64,000 bases of DNA, from contig QCHR01000001.1 of the NCBI GenBank assembly GCA_003277985.1, positions 62,001 to 126,000 of the forward strand. The letters run 5' to 3'. Shown piece after piece: positions 8,799-19,366 of the stretch. Both the position numbers and the translations under genes were made by a program. The notes beneath the pieces were generated by a model, which did not search any database, was not told the origin of the DNA, and was given only the letters and a program-made list of their open reading frames with translations. Every line of letters starts with the position of its first letter. Within the stretch, counting starts at the first letter, position 1. Source of the DNA: Prochlorococcus sp. AG-402-G06 (GTDB lineage Bacteria; Cyanobacteriota; Cyanobacteriia; PCC-6307; Cyanobiaceae).

Positions 8799-9692
8799 CT
8801 AAGCAGCAGCCGGCGAGCCATCTGTCACGTCTAGAGAGGAAAGGGGTAATTGAGCAACCATCCCAGGTTCCAAAAGCCTCTTTAGACTTATTGGAGAAAA
8901 CAATGAACCTTTTTGATCAATCTCCACTTTGCCTTGAGAGCATAAAAACAATAAAGCCCAAAACACTCCGACTCTATCGGTATCTAAATCGTCTGAGGCA
9001 GAATTTTCTTTCCACCTCTCGACTAATAATTCAAAATCTACCCAGTGCAAAGCTTGCTCCCACTTATTTATAAAAATCGCCAAAGCAGCAGTGGTTTCGG
9101 GTAATTTTTCTCGATGAGCTAGAGATGAAACTTGAGCAATAACCTCCCTATTGCTTAATTTCTTTTGTCGTAACTTTCGACGGTTTTGCAGCTCATCATT
9201 TTTCAAAGATTCCGCAATTGTCTCAAGCTGATTTATCAATTCTCCAAGAGTAACTGGCCTTCTAAATGGGGGGGGTGCAACGGGCCTTCTAAAAAGATGT
9301 CTTTCTGGTCGAAGAGGTAATTGAAAACTGTCATCTAGCCAACCCTGTTCGCCAAAATCAAAGTCTGAATTATCTTCATCTTCATTATCAATAGAGAACA
9401 TTTCAGCCTCAAGCACCTCCGCCTTTAAACCAACTAATACAGACGCAGCTAAAAAGGCCTCGCTGCTCTGAGCGAGATCAACCTCATAACTTCCACCATT
9501 CTGGCTGAAATGTTGTGAAATCTTTTTTGGTATTTCAATACGCTGTTTAAGTTGATCCAAAAAACCATCCACAACTGGAATAACATCCACATCCCAAGGA
9601 TCAATATCTCCTCTTTGAGCAGCATCTTGCAATAAACGAATAGCAAGTCTCGCGCCAGAATCTGCAGTTTGAGTTAAAAGATCAAATGGCAA
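8799..9692 (-). CDS. scpA: Segregation and condensation protein A (ScpA)
   Basis: Kleisin subunit that bridges SMC heads and binds ScpB in chromosome condensation. 297 residues. The N-terminal region ARLAIRLLQDAAQRGDIDPWDVDVIPVVDGFLDQL is the family pattern of helix plus IDPWDIDI-type motif. The middle is acidic with linker character (EDEDNSDFDFGEQ), and the C-terminal winged-helix part includes LFLCSQGKVEIDQ. It lies downstream of ndhD on the same strand with a 64-base gap. A long antisense ORF (8579-9073) is a shadow. Confidence 0.88.
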   Translation of the reverse strand: MPFDLLTQTADSGARLAIRLLQDAAQRGDIDPWDVDVIPVVDGFLDQLKQRIEIPKKISQHFSQNGGSYEVDLAQSSEAFLAASVLVGLKAEVLEAEMFSIDNEDEDNSDFDFGEQGWLDDSFQLPLRPERHLFRRPVAPPPFRRPVTLGELINQLETIAESLKNDELQNRRKLRQKKLSNREVIAQVSSLAHREKLPETTAALAIFINKWEQALHWVDFELLVERWKENSASDDLDTDRVGVFWALLFLCSQGKVEIDQKGSLFSPISLKRLLEPGMVAQLPLSSLDVTDGSPAAA

Positions 9693-9756
9693 TTAGAAAT
9701 TTGAATCTAAAAGCAAGTTATCTCTATATTCGATGTAACGCCAGGTGAAAAAATTT

Positions 9757-11412
9757 TCAATCCAGAAGAGGAGCTTCAATAGTTCCAATTGATAAATTTG
9801 TATTACTAATAATTGTTGCTTGATCACTTCTAATTCTCTCAACGGCTAACAAATCTCTTTTAACCAATCCATCAATTGATGAAATATAAGTATCAGTCAT
9901 TATTTTTGGATACAAACCAATTCCAATAATAGGAACTAATAAACAAGCAATAATATAGATTTCTCTAGGTTCTGCATCTACCAACTTTGCTTTGGATATT
10001 AACTTCACATTCTCTTTCCCAAAGAAAATTTCTCTGAGCATCGAAAGCAAATATATGGGTGTCAAAATTACTCCAATTGCGGCTAATGAAGCTACAACAA
10101 TTCTAAATGGAAGTGTATAAACTTCATCAGTGACGAAACCGACAAAAACCATTAATTCTGATATGAATCCACTCATTCCAGGTAAAGCAAGAGAAGCAAA
10201 AGCACATGCAGTCCATAGAGCAAACATAATCCTCATGTTTTGACCAATCCCGCCCATCTCATCTAATTGAAGAGTGTGAGTTCTGTCATAAGTTGCTCCT
10301 ACAAGGAAAAACAAACTTGCTCCTATTAAACCGTGGCTAACCATCTGCAACATCGCACCACTCGTTCCCAAAGAACTAAAGCTTCCAATACCTATCAAAA
10401 CAAAACCCATGTGGCTTATTGAGCTATAAGCAATTTTCCTTTTTAAATTTCTTTGAGCAAAAGAAGTTAAGGCTGCATAAATAATATTTACTACACCCAG
10501 CACAATTAATAATGGTGCAAATTGGGCGTGAGCATCAGGCAGTAATTGTGCGTTAAATCTAAGGAGAGCATATCCGCCCATCTTTAACAATATTCCTGCC
10601 AAGAGCATATGTACGGGAGCAGTAGCCTCTCCATGGGCATCAGGCAACCAAGTATGCAGAGGTACAATAGGAAGTTTGACCCCAAAAGCTATTAGCAATC
10701 CTGCATAACAAAGCAGTTGAAACCCCTTACCAAAATTTTGCTGAGCTAAATGGGTATAACCAAAATCTGGTATCCCTCCTCCTTGAAAGAAACCCATTGC
10801 AAGACCTGCGAGTAGAATAAATAACGAGCTGCCTGCTGTGTAAATAATAAATTTCGTCGCTGCATATTGCCTTTTCTTTCCACCCCAGATTGCAAGAAAT
10901 AAATACACTGGGAATAACTCCAATTCCCAAGCGAGAAAGAAAAGCAACATATCTTGAACAGCAAATACAGCTATCTGTCCGCCATCCATGGCGAGAATTA
11001 AAAAGAAAAATAATTTTGGTTTATAGCTAACTGGCCACGCGGCTAAAACGGCAAGAGATGTTATGAAACTTGTAAGCAATATCAAAGGCATTGATAAGCC
11101 ATCTGCACCAACAGACCAAGTCAATCCAAGATCTGGTAGCCAACTAACTTTTTCATACAATTGCAAGCCTTCTTGACTTGGATCAAAACCTTTGAAGTAT
11201 GCAGCGACAGTAATTAGAAAAGTTATTAAAGCAATTATCAGGGCATACCATCTAACTTCTTTCCCATCTCCTTTATCTGGAATAAATGGAACAATTAGTG
11301 CCCCAAAGATGGGAAACAAAATAGATAAACTTAACCAAGGGAAATCGGCTTGAATTGGCTCAGGAATTAGCATTGTTCCTAGGTTCAAACTTGTATTGAG
11401 AGCGAATTCCAA
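9757..11412 (-). CDS. ndhD: NAD(P)H-quinone oxidoreductase chain 4 (NdhD1-type)
   Basis: Antiporter-like proton-pumping subunit of NDH-1, 551 residues with about 14 hydrophobic segments. It contains [19 protein letters not shown] with the conserved Glu, [30 protein letters not shown], and [12 protein letters not shown]. Directly downstream of ndhF (about 100 bases). Pairing with ndhF suggests the NdhD1/NdhF1 form used for respiration and cyclic electron flow; the CO2-uptake paralogues are commonly reported absent from Prochlorococcus, so this may be the only copy. Confidence 0.96.
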   Translation of the reverse strand: MEFALNTSLNLGTMLIPEPIQADFPWLSLSILFPIFGALIVPFIPDKGDGKEVRWYALIIALITFLITVAAYFKGFDPSQEGLQLYEKVSWLPDLGLTWSVGADGLSMPLILLTSFITSLAVLAAWPVSYKPKLFFFLILAMDGGQIAVFAVQDMLLFFLAWELELFPVYLFLAIWGGKKRQYAATKFIIYTAGSSLFILLAGLAMGFFQGGGIPDFGYTHLAQQNFGKGFQLLCYAGLLIAFGVKLPIVPLHTWLPDAHGEATAPVHMLLAGILLKMGGYALLRFNAQLLPDAHAQFAPLLIVLGVVNIIYAALTSFAQRNLKRKIAYSSISHMGFVLIGIGSFSSLGTSGAMLQMVSHGLIGASLFFLVGATYDRTHTLQLDEMGGIGQNMRIMFALWTACAFASLALPGMSGFISELMVFVGFVTDEVYTLPFRIVVASLAAIGVILTPIYLLSMLREIFFGKENVKLISKAKLVDAEPREIYIIACLLVPIIGIGLYPKIMTDTYISSIDGLVKRDLLAVERIRSDQATIISNTNLSIGTIEAPLLD

Positions 11413-11511
11413 GACTCGAAATTAATCACCACTTTTTGAGTTTAGAAATTATGAGATTATTGGCACCCTCTAGATAGGGGATGAAACACACACCTAAAAA
11501 AATTATGTAAA

Positions 11512-13518
11512 TTATGCTCCTACAACGCCAAAAAGTGCAACCAGAGCAATCACTCCTCCAAAAACAATCAATGCATAAAACTGAGCTCTTCCAGTCTCAA
11601 AATATTTGAGTCCTTCTCCACTACCAAGAGTCAATAATCCAGTCAGGTTTACTACTCCATCAACTACTTTTGCATCTACTTCTAATACTTCTCTTGCTAG
11701 CTTTCTGCTACCTTTTACAAAAATCTTCTCATTTATTTCATCCAAGTACCATTTGTTCTGAAGAAATGAATTAATTTGAGGGTACTTCTCGGCTAGAGAA
11801 ACGCCAAGATCTAATCTTTTCAAATAATAAGTTAAAACCGCTAATAATATCCCCGCTGATGAGACGGCCACAGAGGCAGTTGCAAGAGGAAGAAATTCTC
11901 CCCAACTAAACTTTTCTGCAACTTCAATAGCCTCACTGGGGTTTAACAAGTTTGCAAAAATGCTGTTCCAAGGAACTCCTATAAATCCAATTAATGCAGA
12001 GGGAATTGCCAAAACGGTTAATGGGAATGTCATAGGCCATGAAGATTCATGTATCTTTCCAACTTCATGCTCTTCATGCTCTTCATCTTTTTCTTTACCT
12101 GCTAAAGAAAGCAAAGAAAGCTGCATCTCTTGATTTTCTCCTCGGAAGTCCCCCTCAAAAGTAAGAAAATAAAGCCTAAACATATAGAAAGCTGTCATTC
12201 CTGCAGTTAAAAAACCAATAAACCAAAGTATTGGGTAACTATTAAAGGCTTGACCAAGAATTTCATCTTTACTCCAAAAACCAGCTAGAGGGGGTATGCC
12301 ACTAATAGCAATACAACCAATGAAAAAAGTTATTGCTGTGATGGGCATTTTTTTACGCAGCCCTCCCATTAATCGCATGTCTTGAGCAAGAATAGGTTCA
12401 TGACCAACCACCTCCTCCATAGCGTGAATAACTGAACCTGAACCGAGAAACAACATCGCCTTAAAACAAGCATGAGTCACTAGATGGAACATTCCTGCAA
12501 CTGGTGCACCACATCCCATTGCAAGCATCATGTATCCGAGTTGAGAAACTGTGCTATAAGCCAATCCTTTTTTCAAATCCATCTGTGTCAAAGCTATAGA
12601 CGCTCCTAGGAAACAAGTTACCGTTCCAATAATTGCAATGAATAATCCCACAAAAGGGAACTGACTGAACAACGGATCAAGCCTTGCTACTAAAAAAACT
12701 CCGGCTGCAACCATTGTTGCTGCATGAATAAGGGCAGAGATGGGAGTTGGCCCTTCCATTGCATCCGGCAACCAAACATGTAAAGGGAATTGGGCAGACT
12801 TTGCCATTGGTCCCATAAAAACAAGGATGCAGAGAATCAAAGCTGCCCAAACTGGAACTGTCCCAGAACTAACTGCCTCTGATAAACCTTCAGCGATTCC
12901 ATGAAAATCAAAACTACCTGTTGCCCAAAAAAGACCTAAAATACCAAGTAATAAACCAAAGTCTCCCACTCTATTTACTATAAAAGCCTTTTGAGCTGCA
13001 TGTGCAGCACCATCTCTGTCATACCAAAAGCCAACTAGTAAGTATGAACACATACCAACCAATTCCCAAAAAACATATATTTCAAGCAAATTTGGACTAA
13101 CAATTAGCCCAAGCATTGAACTGCTGAATAAAGCTAAATAAGTAAAAAAACGAACGTAACCAGGATCATGTGCCATATAACCATGGGAATAAATCATGAC
13201 CAAGAAAGCAATTGAAGTCACAAGAGCGAGCATTACTGCCGCTAGAGGATCAATTACATATCCCATTGGTAACTCAAAAGATCCTGCGCTTGCCCATACA
13301 AACAGGTGTTCAACTGGAGGCTTGCCGGAGAGTTGCTCAGCCAAAACGGCATAGCTAATAAATGCCGAGGCACCTACGGAAGTTAAGAGGGTTATTGCAA
13401 CGGGTTTTCTTGAACGATTAAAAAGATCATTAAAACTAATTAATCCCAAACCAATCAAAACTGCTCCACAAAGAGGAAGTAGAGGAATTAACCAAGCAAA
13501 ATCTGCAGCCGAATGCAT
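11512..13518 (-). CDS. ndhF: NAD(P)H-quinone oxidoreductase subunit 5 (NdhF1)
   Basis: Distal antiporter-like subunit of NDH-1 with the long lateral helix. 668 residues, many hydrophobic segments. Motifs are FWELVGMCSYLLVGFWYDRDGAAHAAQKAF, KSAQFPLHVWLPDAMEGPTPISALIHAATMVAAG, and YSTVSQLGYMMLAMG. Residues around 475-490 carry a charged Glu/His stretch (KEKDEEHEEHE) in a loop before the last helices. It follows the NnrU-like gene by 9 bases and precedes ndhD, so the three probably form one leftward transcript. Confidence 0.97.
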   Translation of the reverse strand: MHSAADFAWLIPLLPLCGAVLIGLGLISFNDLFNRSRKPVAITLLTSVGASAFISYAVLAEQLSGKPPVEHLFVWASAGSFELPMGYVIDPLAAVMLALVTSIAFLVMIYSHGYMAHDPGYVRFFTYLALFSSSMLGLIVSPNLLEIYVFWELVGMCSYLLVGFWYDRDGAAHAAQKAFIVNRVGDFGLLLGILGLFWATGSFDFHGIAEGLSEAVSSGTVPVWAALILCILVFMGPMAKSAQFPLHVWLPDAMEGPTPISALIHAATMVAAGVFLVARLDPLFSQFPFVGLFIAIIGTVTCFLGASIALTQMDLKKGLAYSTVSQLGYMMLAMGCGAPVAGMFHLVTHACFKAMLFLGSGSVIHAMEEVVGHEPILAQDMRLMGGLRKKMPITAITFFIGCIAISGIPPLAGFWSKDEILGQAFNSYPILWFIGFLTAGMTAFYMFRLYFLTFEGDFRGENQEMQLSLLSLAGKEKDEEHEEHEVGKIHESSWPMTFPLTVLAIPSALIGFIGVPWNSIFANLLNPSEAIEVAEKFSWGEFLPLATASVAVSSAGILLAVLTYYLKRLDLGVSLAEKYPQINSFLQNKWYLDEINEKIFVKGSRKLAREVLEVDAKVVDGVVNLTGLLTLGSGEGLKYFETGRAQFYALIVFGGVIALVALFGVVGA

Positions 13519-13527
13519 CCAGCTAAA

Positions 13528-14289
13528 TCATATTGAAATAAGTTTAGGCATTCTTGCCAGTAATTCAGTGAAATCATAAGAGAGAAATCTCTGAGCCCCA
13601 ACAGAAATAAATTTATGAGACCACCAGAAAAAAAACACTGCAATGAGAATACCCATTTGAGACGGCCTTAGAAATTCTTTTATTTGTAATTTTTGTCGTC
13701 CATCCAACACAGCCAAAAAAGGAACGACCGACGTTCGTTTCTTCACTTCCTCAAATTCTTTTCCAAATTTCAAGCTAAGTCTTCTATCACCATGCCAGAT
13801 GGCAAATAAATGATGTGCAATCAATCCCAAACAAGTCACAAGTGTAAAACTTGTCCCTATCCAAAGAAAATGTGCAAAACACCAAATAATCTGCCCAATT
13901 GCCTGCGGATGGCGTGTGACTCTAATAATCCCTGAAGCATAAATTCTTACTTTGGGCTTGAGGAGAGCAGGGATTTCTAAAAGATTGTAAGTAGCTGGAT
14001 ACAAAAAAAGAAAACTTATGGCACTTAAAATCCAAATCAGAGGTATTAGTTCGCTAATCCCTTGTAAATTCCAAAATCTAATTCCGTCGTAACGATGAGC
14101 TATAAAATAACCAACCAAAATAACTGCTGAGGGAATACTTACAAAAGCAAAAATCAATCTCCATGCTCTTGCACCAATAATGCTCTCTGCCCTCACCCTT
14201 AAAGCGGCTCCACCACTATGAATTACTGCAAAGCAAAATAGAAGTAATATCATCACAAAACTGGAATTATGAGTTTCTAAAAATGCCAT
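13528..14289 (-). CDS. NnrU / Z-ISO (zeta-carotene isomerase)-like membrane protein
   Basis: 253 residues with about six membrane segments. The stretch RVTRHPQAIGQIIWCFAHFLW and the following HHLFAIWHGDRRLSLKFGKEFEE are the conserved NnrU-family core. The plant 15-cis-zeta-carotene isomerase Z-ISO, a heme enzyme, belongs to this family; the bacterial name comes from a denitrification cluster and tells little. It starts the leftward run ending in ndhF-ndhD, and the carotenoid genes pds and crtB lie 2 kb away, so a role in carotenoid isomerisation is attractive but is inference. Confidence 0.82.
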   Translation of the reverse strand: MAFLETHNSSFVMILLLFCFAVIHSGGAALRVRAESIIGARAWRLIFAFVSIPSAVILVGYFIAHRYDGIRFWNLQGISELIPLIWILSAISFLFLYPATYNLLEIPALLKPKVRIYASGIIRVTRHPQAIGQIIWCFAHFLWIGTSFTLVTCLGLIAHHLFAIWHGDRRLSLKFGKEFEEVKKRTSVVPFLAVLDGRQKLQIKEFLRPSQMGILIAVFFFWWSHKFISVGAQRFLSYDFTELLARMPKLISI

Positions 14290-14322
14290 TAGTCTTATAA
14301 AAAGCCTCTAAAAAAATTATTA

Positions 14323-14337
14323 GATCCATACCGGATC
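14323..14337. promoter_or_regulatory. Candidate LysR-type operator (GATCC-N5-GGATC)
   Basis: A perfect 5-bp inverted repeat with 5-base spacer sits in the 109-base divergent region between the NnrU-ndhF-ndhD run and rbcR. LysR regulators usually bind dyads near their own divergent promoter. The dyad is short and does not match the T-N11-A rule exactly, so it is only a candidate. Confidence 0.3.
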
Positions 14338-14398
14338 AACAGTTGGAGTTGTTTTTCCCTACATTTTATTTTAATAAGTGCCATGAAGGCCTGCCACC

Positions 14399-15349
14399 AT
14401 GGCCGAAATCCCATTCACTCTTGATCAACTAAGAATCCTCAAAGCAATTGTTGACGAGGGGAGCTTTAAAAAAGCTGCTGACAGTCTCTTTGTGACTCAA
14501 CCAGCAGTAAGCTTGCAAGTGCAAAATCTTGAAAAACAACTAGAAATTGCCATATTTGATAGAGGAGGAAGGAAAGCTCAACTTACAGAAGCTGGAAAAC
14601 TTCTCCTAAATTATTGTGAAAAAATCTTAGGAGAGTGCCAAGAGACTTGCAAAGCAATTGAAGATTTAAATAATCTCAAAGGTGGATCTCTGATTATTGG
14701 AGCCAGTCAAACTACAGGTACTTACTTGATGCCAAGGATGATTGGGCTTTTCAGACAAAAGTATCCAGAAGTATCAGTTCAACTTCAAATTCACAGCACT
14801 AGAAGAACAGGATGGAGTGTTTCAAATGGCCAGATAGACATTGCAATTATTGGAGGTCAACTTCCATTAGAGTTAAACGAATCATTACAGGTAATTCCTT
14901 TTGCAACTGATGAGTTAGCTTTGGTTTTGCCTACCAATCATCCATTAGCGAAATCAAAAGAACTCACAAAAGAAGATTTATATAGTTTGAGGTTTATAAC
15001 CTTGGATAATCAATCAACTACAAGAAAGGTAGTTGATCAACTGCTATCTTCTTCAGGATTAGACGTACAAAGATTACATATAGAGATGGAATTAAATTCT
15101 CTTGAAGCCATCAAAAATGCTGTTCAATCTGATTTAGGAGCTGCTTTTCTTCCAGTAGTCTCAATTGAAAGAGAACTATCTGGAGGGACTATTCATAGAC
15201 CAATTGTTGCAGATTTAGAAGTCAAAAGAGAACTAAAAGTAATTACTAATCCTGGCAGATATTCATCTCGAGCTGCCGAAGCATTCATACAAGATATCTT
15301 ACCTTTATTTGCAAGTTCATTCTCGCCATTGTTTAATCCTCAAAATTAG
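14399..15349 (+). CDS. rbcR: LysR-family transcriptional regulator RbcR (NdhR/CcmR/CmpR group)
   Basis: 316 residues. N-terminal winged [23 protein letters not shown] and [19 protein letters not shown]. The C-terminal part is a periplasmic-binding-like effector domain ([19 protein letters not shown]). This cyanobacterial group senses 2-oxoglutarate, 2-phosphoglycolate or RuBP-type signals and controls carbon-fixation, inorganic-carbon uptake and ndhF genes. Its divergent position next to the ndhF-ndhD run resembles NdhR arrangements. The stop codon overlaps the convergent DUF3172 stop (TTAG). Confidence 0.92.
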   Translation: MAEIPFTLDQLRILKAIVDEGSFKKAADSLFVTQPAVSLQVQNLEKQLEIAIFDRGGRKAQLTEAGKLLLNYCEKILGECQETCKAIEDLNNLKGGSLIIGASQTTGTYLMPRMIGLFRQKYPEVSVQLQIHSTRRTGWSVSNGQIDIAIIGGQLPLELNESLQVIPFATDELALVLPTNHPLAKSKELTKEDLYSLRFITLDNQSTTRKVVDQLLSSSGLDVQRLHIEMELNSLEAIKNAVQSDLGAAFLPVVSIERELSGGTIHRPIVADLEVKRELKVITNPGRYSSRAAEAFIQDILPLFASSFSPLFNPQN

Positions 15350-16005
15350 AACTGTATAGCTTCTTTATTTATACCAACAGCATCTTCTTCAGCACCTTTA
15401 ATTATAAATTTATTTTCATTAACATCTGCTTGATAAACGCAACGCACAATTGGCTGATCCCTGATTGAACCAATATAAGCAAATGTATTCATTCTCTGCT
15501 TGCACTCCCTTACATCTTCATTATTTATAGCCCCTTGCTTCTGCAAAACAGTCCAGTTCTCTCTTCTAATTACACAACCTGGCTGAAGAGCAGGTTGTGT
15601 AACAAAGCTTGTAGAGGGATTTAAGGTCGTATACATTTCAACATCGATAACAAAAGCACTTGCACCGTATTGCCTACAAAAGTCAGGATCAGGAACTGCC
15701 ATATCCAACTGTTGCTGACTTGCAATGTTTCCCTGACCACCTGAAGTTGTGCTTGTAATAAGGCTGCCTAGACCCACACCAATTACCAATACTCCAGCCA
15801 AAATAGCAATTGAATTAGAGTTAATTTTTATACCACCGCCTCCTCCATCTGAGGGACCAGACGATTTAAATCGATTTCCTCTCGTTTCATATTGGTCTCT
15901 CTCATTTGGATCTTTTCTTGAATTAAATCTGTTTCCTTCTCCTCTTCTCGCCAGATCTGATCTTCTACGAGATGATGGTCGCCGATTATAAGGGCCTTGA
16001 TTCAT
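15346..16005 (-). CDS. DUF3172 family protein
   Basis: 219 residues. The first 70 are Arg/Asp/Gly-rich and probably disordered ([20 protein letters not shown]), followed by one membrane helix ([19 protein letters not shown]) and a C-terminal domain with conserved-looking cysteines ([30 protein letters not shown]). This layout is that of the cyanobacterial DUF3172 family, of unknown function. The start overlaps by 4 bases with the end of ndhM on the same strand, so the two are coupled. Confidence 0.85.
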   Translation of the reverse strand: MNQGPYNRRPSSRRRSDLARRGEGNRFNSRKDPNERDQYETRGNRFKSSGPSDGGGGGIKINSNSIAILAGVLVIGVGLGSLITSTTSGGQGNIASQQQLDMAVPDPDFCRQYGASAFVIDVEMYTTLNPSTSFVTQPALQPGCVIRRENWTVLQKQGAINNEDVRECKQRMNTFAYIGSIRDQPIVRCVYQADVNENKFIIKGAEEDAVGINKEAIQF

Positions 16006-16349
16006 AATAATTCTTGAGTTCGAGGTAATCCCATTGAATAGTTCATTACCCTGCTGTTTGGGTTATAACTGAGTTCTCCATCTTTCAGCAACTTTCGAAT
16101 AAAATCTTCAAGCAACGATCCAATTTTTCTCAAGCTGTAATCGCTCAATTCATTATCGGCTTGCGAGTCCACTAGTTCACGAAAATAATCTTGCACTTTT
16201 TTTATAGATTGATCGCTCCAAATAAACTCATTATCAGGATCAATATCTAAGGTCAAATGCCCATTATCTAAAACTAAATCATGATTTTTGACCACTGCAG
16301 TAAATATTCTTACGTGTCTCGTTGTGCATTTAAGAATAGTGTCGCTCAT
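16002..16349 (-). CDS. ndhM: NAD(P)H-quinone oxidoreductase subunit M (NdhM)
   Basis: Oxygenic-photosynthesis-specific peripheral subunit of NDH-1 with no counterpart in bacterial complex I. 115 residues. Recognisable stretches are [10 protein letters not shown]-like [12 protein letters not shown] near the start, [13 protein letters not shown], and the C-terminal [19 protein letters not shown]. Soluble, on the cytoplasmic side near the arm junction. Divergent from pds with about 100 bases between. Confidence 0.93.
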   Translation of the reverse strand: MSDTILKCTTRHVRIFTAVVKNHDLVLDNGHLTLDIDPDNEFIWSDQSIKKVQDYFRELVDSQADNELSDYSLRKIGSLLEDFIRKLLKDGELSYNPNSRVMNYSMGLPRTQELL

Positions 16350-16435
16350 GAATTTAAAACAACAAACCGAAATATATAGTGCAAATTTAACGACCTTAAC
16401 CCGTGTTGGGTGGTCTTAATCACTAAAGTTGTTAA

Positions 16436-17842
<1,407 letters not shown>

Positions 17843-17922
17843 TCTTAATGTATCAAAATAAATTTGTCTAAAATTGCAATTAATAGATTAATGCAAACTA
17901 AAAAACTTACAAACTTCTAATT

Positions 17923-18864
17923 TTGTCGCAGCCTTCTTCTTTGAATCTAGAGGATGCCTACGAGGCTTGCAGAAAAGAAACTGCACAATGGGCCAAGACC
18001 TTCTATCTTGGCACCATGCTGCTTCCCCCTTCTAAACGCAGAGCTATCTGGGCTATTTATGTTTGGTGCCGTAGAACGGATGAGCTAATGGATAGCACAG
18101 AAGCTCAAAGCAAATCTAGAAATGAATTATCAGATCGACTAGATAAATGGGAAGACAAAACAAAAAAAGTTTTTGCTGGTCACATTGAAGATGATCTTGA
18201 TGCAGTTTTAGCCGATACTCTTCAAAAATTTCCTCAATCCATTCAGCCTTATATCGATATGATTGAGGGTCAGAGAATGGATTTAGATACAACCAGATAC
18301 AAAAACTTTGAAGAACTTGAACTCTACTGTTACAGAGTCGCTGGAACGGTTGGATTAATGACACAAGGTGTAATAGGTATTGATGCTGCCTATACGTCCA
18401 ATCCAAACAAGGTATCTCCTGATACTTCAAAAGCAGCTATTGCTCTAGGAATTGCCAATCAATTAACAAATATTCTGAGAGATGTTGGAGAAGATAGAGG
18501 AAGAGGGCGAATTTATTTACCATTAGAGGATCTAAAGAAATTTAATTACACAGAAGAAGATTTAATGAACGGAAAAATCAATGAAAACTGGAAAGCATTA
18601 ATGTCTTTTCAATTAGCCAGAGCGAGAGATTGGTTCCTTAAATCTGAAGAAGGCATAAAATGGCTTTCAATAGATGCAAGATGGCCAATATGGACTTCAT
18701 TACGACTATATAGCGGAATACTTAATTCAATTGAGAAATTGGATTATGACGTTTTTAATAATCGCGCGTATGTAAAGGGATGGGTTAAAGCTGTAAATTT
18801 ACCCATCTCTTATATGATGACTATCAACGATGAAAAATATAAACTTAGAACACTAATTAATTAA
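17923..18864 (+). CDS. crtB: Phytoene synthase (CrtB)
   Basis: Head-to-head condensation of two geranylgeranyl-PP to phytoene, the first committed carotenoid step. 313 residues. The two Asp-rich motifs are RRTDELMD (near residue 50) and NQLTNILRDVGEDRGRGRIYLP (near residue 180). TTG start at 17923; no in-frame ATG or GTG lies nearby upstream. It ends 4 bases before the convergent RRM gene, leaving no room for a dedicated terminator. Confidence 0.96.
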   Translation: MSQPSSLNLEDAYEACRKETAQWAKTFYLGTMLLPPSKRRAIWAIYVWCRRTDELMDSTEAQSKSRNELSDRLDKWEDKTKKVFAGHIEDDLDAVLADTLQKFPQSIQPYIDMIEGQRMDLDTTRYKNFEELELYCYRVAGTVGLMTQGVIGIDAAYTSNPNKVSPDTSKAAIALGIANQLTNILRDVGEDRGRGRIYLPLEDLKKFNYTEEDLMNGKINENWKALMSFQLARARDWFLKSEEGIKWLSIDARWPIWTSLRLYSGILNSIEKLDYDVFNNRAYVKGWVKAVNLPISYMMTINDEKYKLRTLIN

Positions 18865-18868
18865 ATAT

Positions 18869-19300
18869 TTATACAGGAGTTTTTTGATTAGCCAAAAGAT
18901 CCTTTAATTTTGATAATTCACCCGCCCATCTTGGATCTGGAGCTTCTTTGATTGGTGCATCGCTATGTACAACTTTCTTAACATCTTTACGATTAGAAGC
19001 TTTATTTCCATTACTGGAGCTTGCCCCTCTTCTGGAACTGCCTGAATTTGAGTCTTTACGCTCGGAACGCTCAACCCTCAATTTATTACCATTGAATTCA
19101 TGGCCATTTAATTTTTCAATAAGTTCATTAGCAACATTCTCGTCTTTAATATTAGCGAAACCAAATCCCCTACAAGCCTTGGTATCTCTATCGAAAACAG
19201 CTTTAAATTTGATTCCGTCTCCTATGGATGTGAGAAGGGCTTCAAGTTCTTTAACATTGACATTCTGCGGCAAATTGCCGATGTAAAGGCGAACACTCAT
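18869..19300 (-). CDS. RNA-binding protein with one RRM (cyanobacterial Rbp type)
   Basis: 143 residues. One RRM at 1-80 with RNP-2 (LYIGNL) and RNP-1 (RGFGFANI). After it comes a Ser/Asn/Arg-rich low-complexity linker (NSGSSRRGASSSNGN) and a short C-terminal motif (DPRWAGELSKLKDLL). Cyanobacterial Rbp proteins are often cold-induced RNA chaperones. The C-terminal motif differs from the plain Gly-rich tails. The 66-base leader contains the small dyad CGGC-CGTAT-GCCG. Confidence 0.9.
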   Translation of the reverse strand: MSVRLYIGNLPQNVNVKELEALLTSIGDGIKFKAVFDRDTKACRGFGFANIKDENVANELIEKLNGHEFNGNKLRVERSERKDSNSGSSRRGASSSNGNKASNRKDVKKVVHSDAPIKEAPDPRWAGELSKLKDLLANQKTPV

Positions 19301-19366
19301 TTAGAAAAAAGGGGATAAAACGACTACGGCATACGGCCGAGATTAATTTGATTTGTGTGTAGTTAA

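Noticed and set aside
8579-9073. 164-residue plus-strand ORF
   Set aside because: Antisense to the nucleotidyltransferase and scpA, both well supported; product is Arg/His/Leu-rich without domain.
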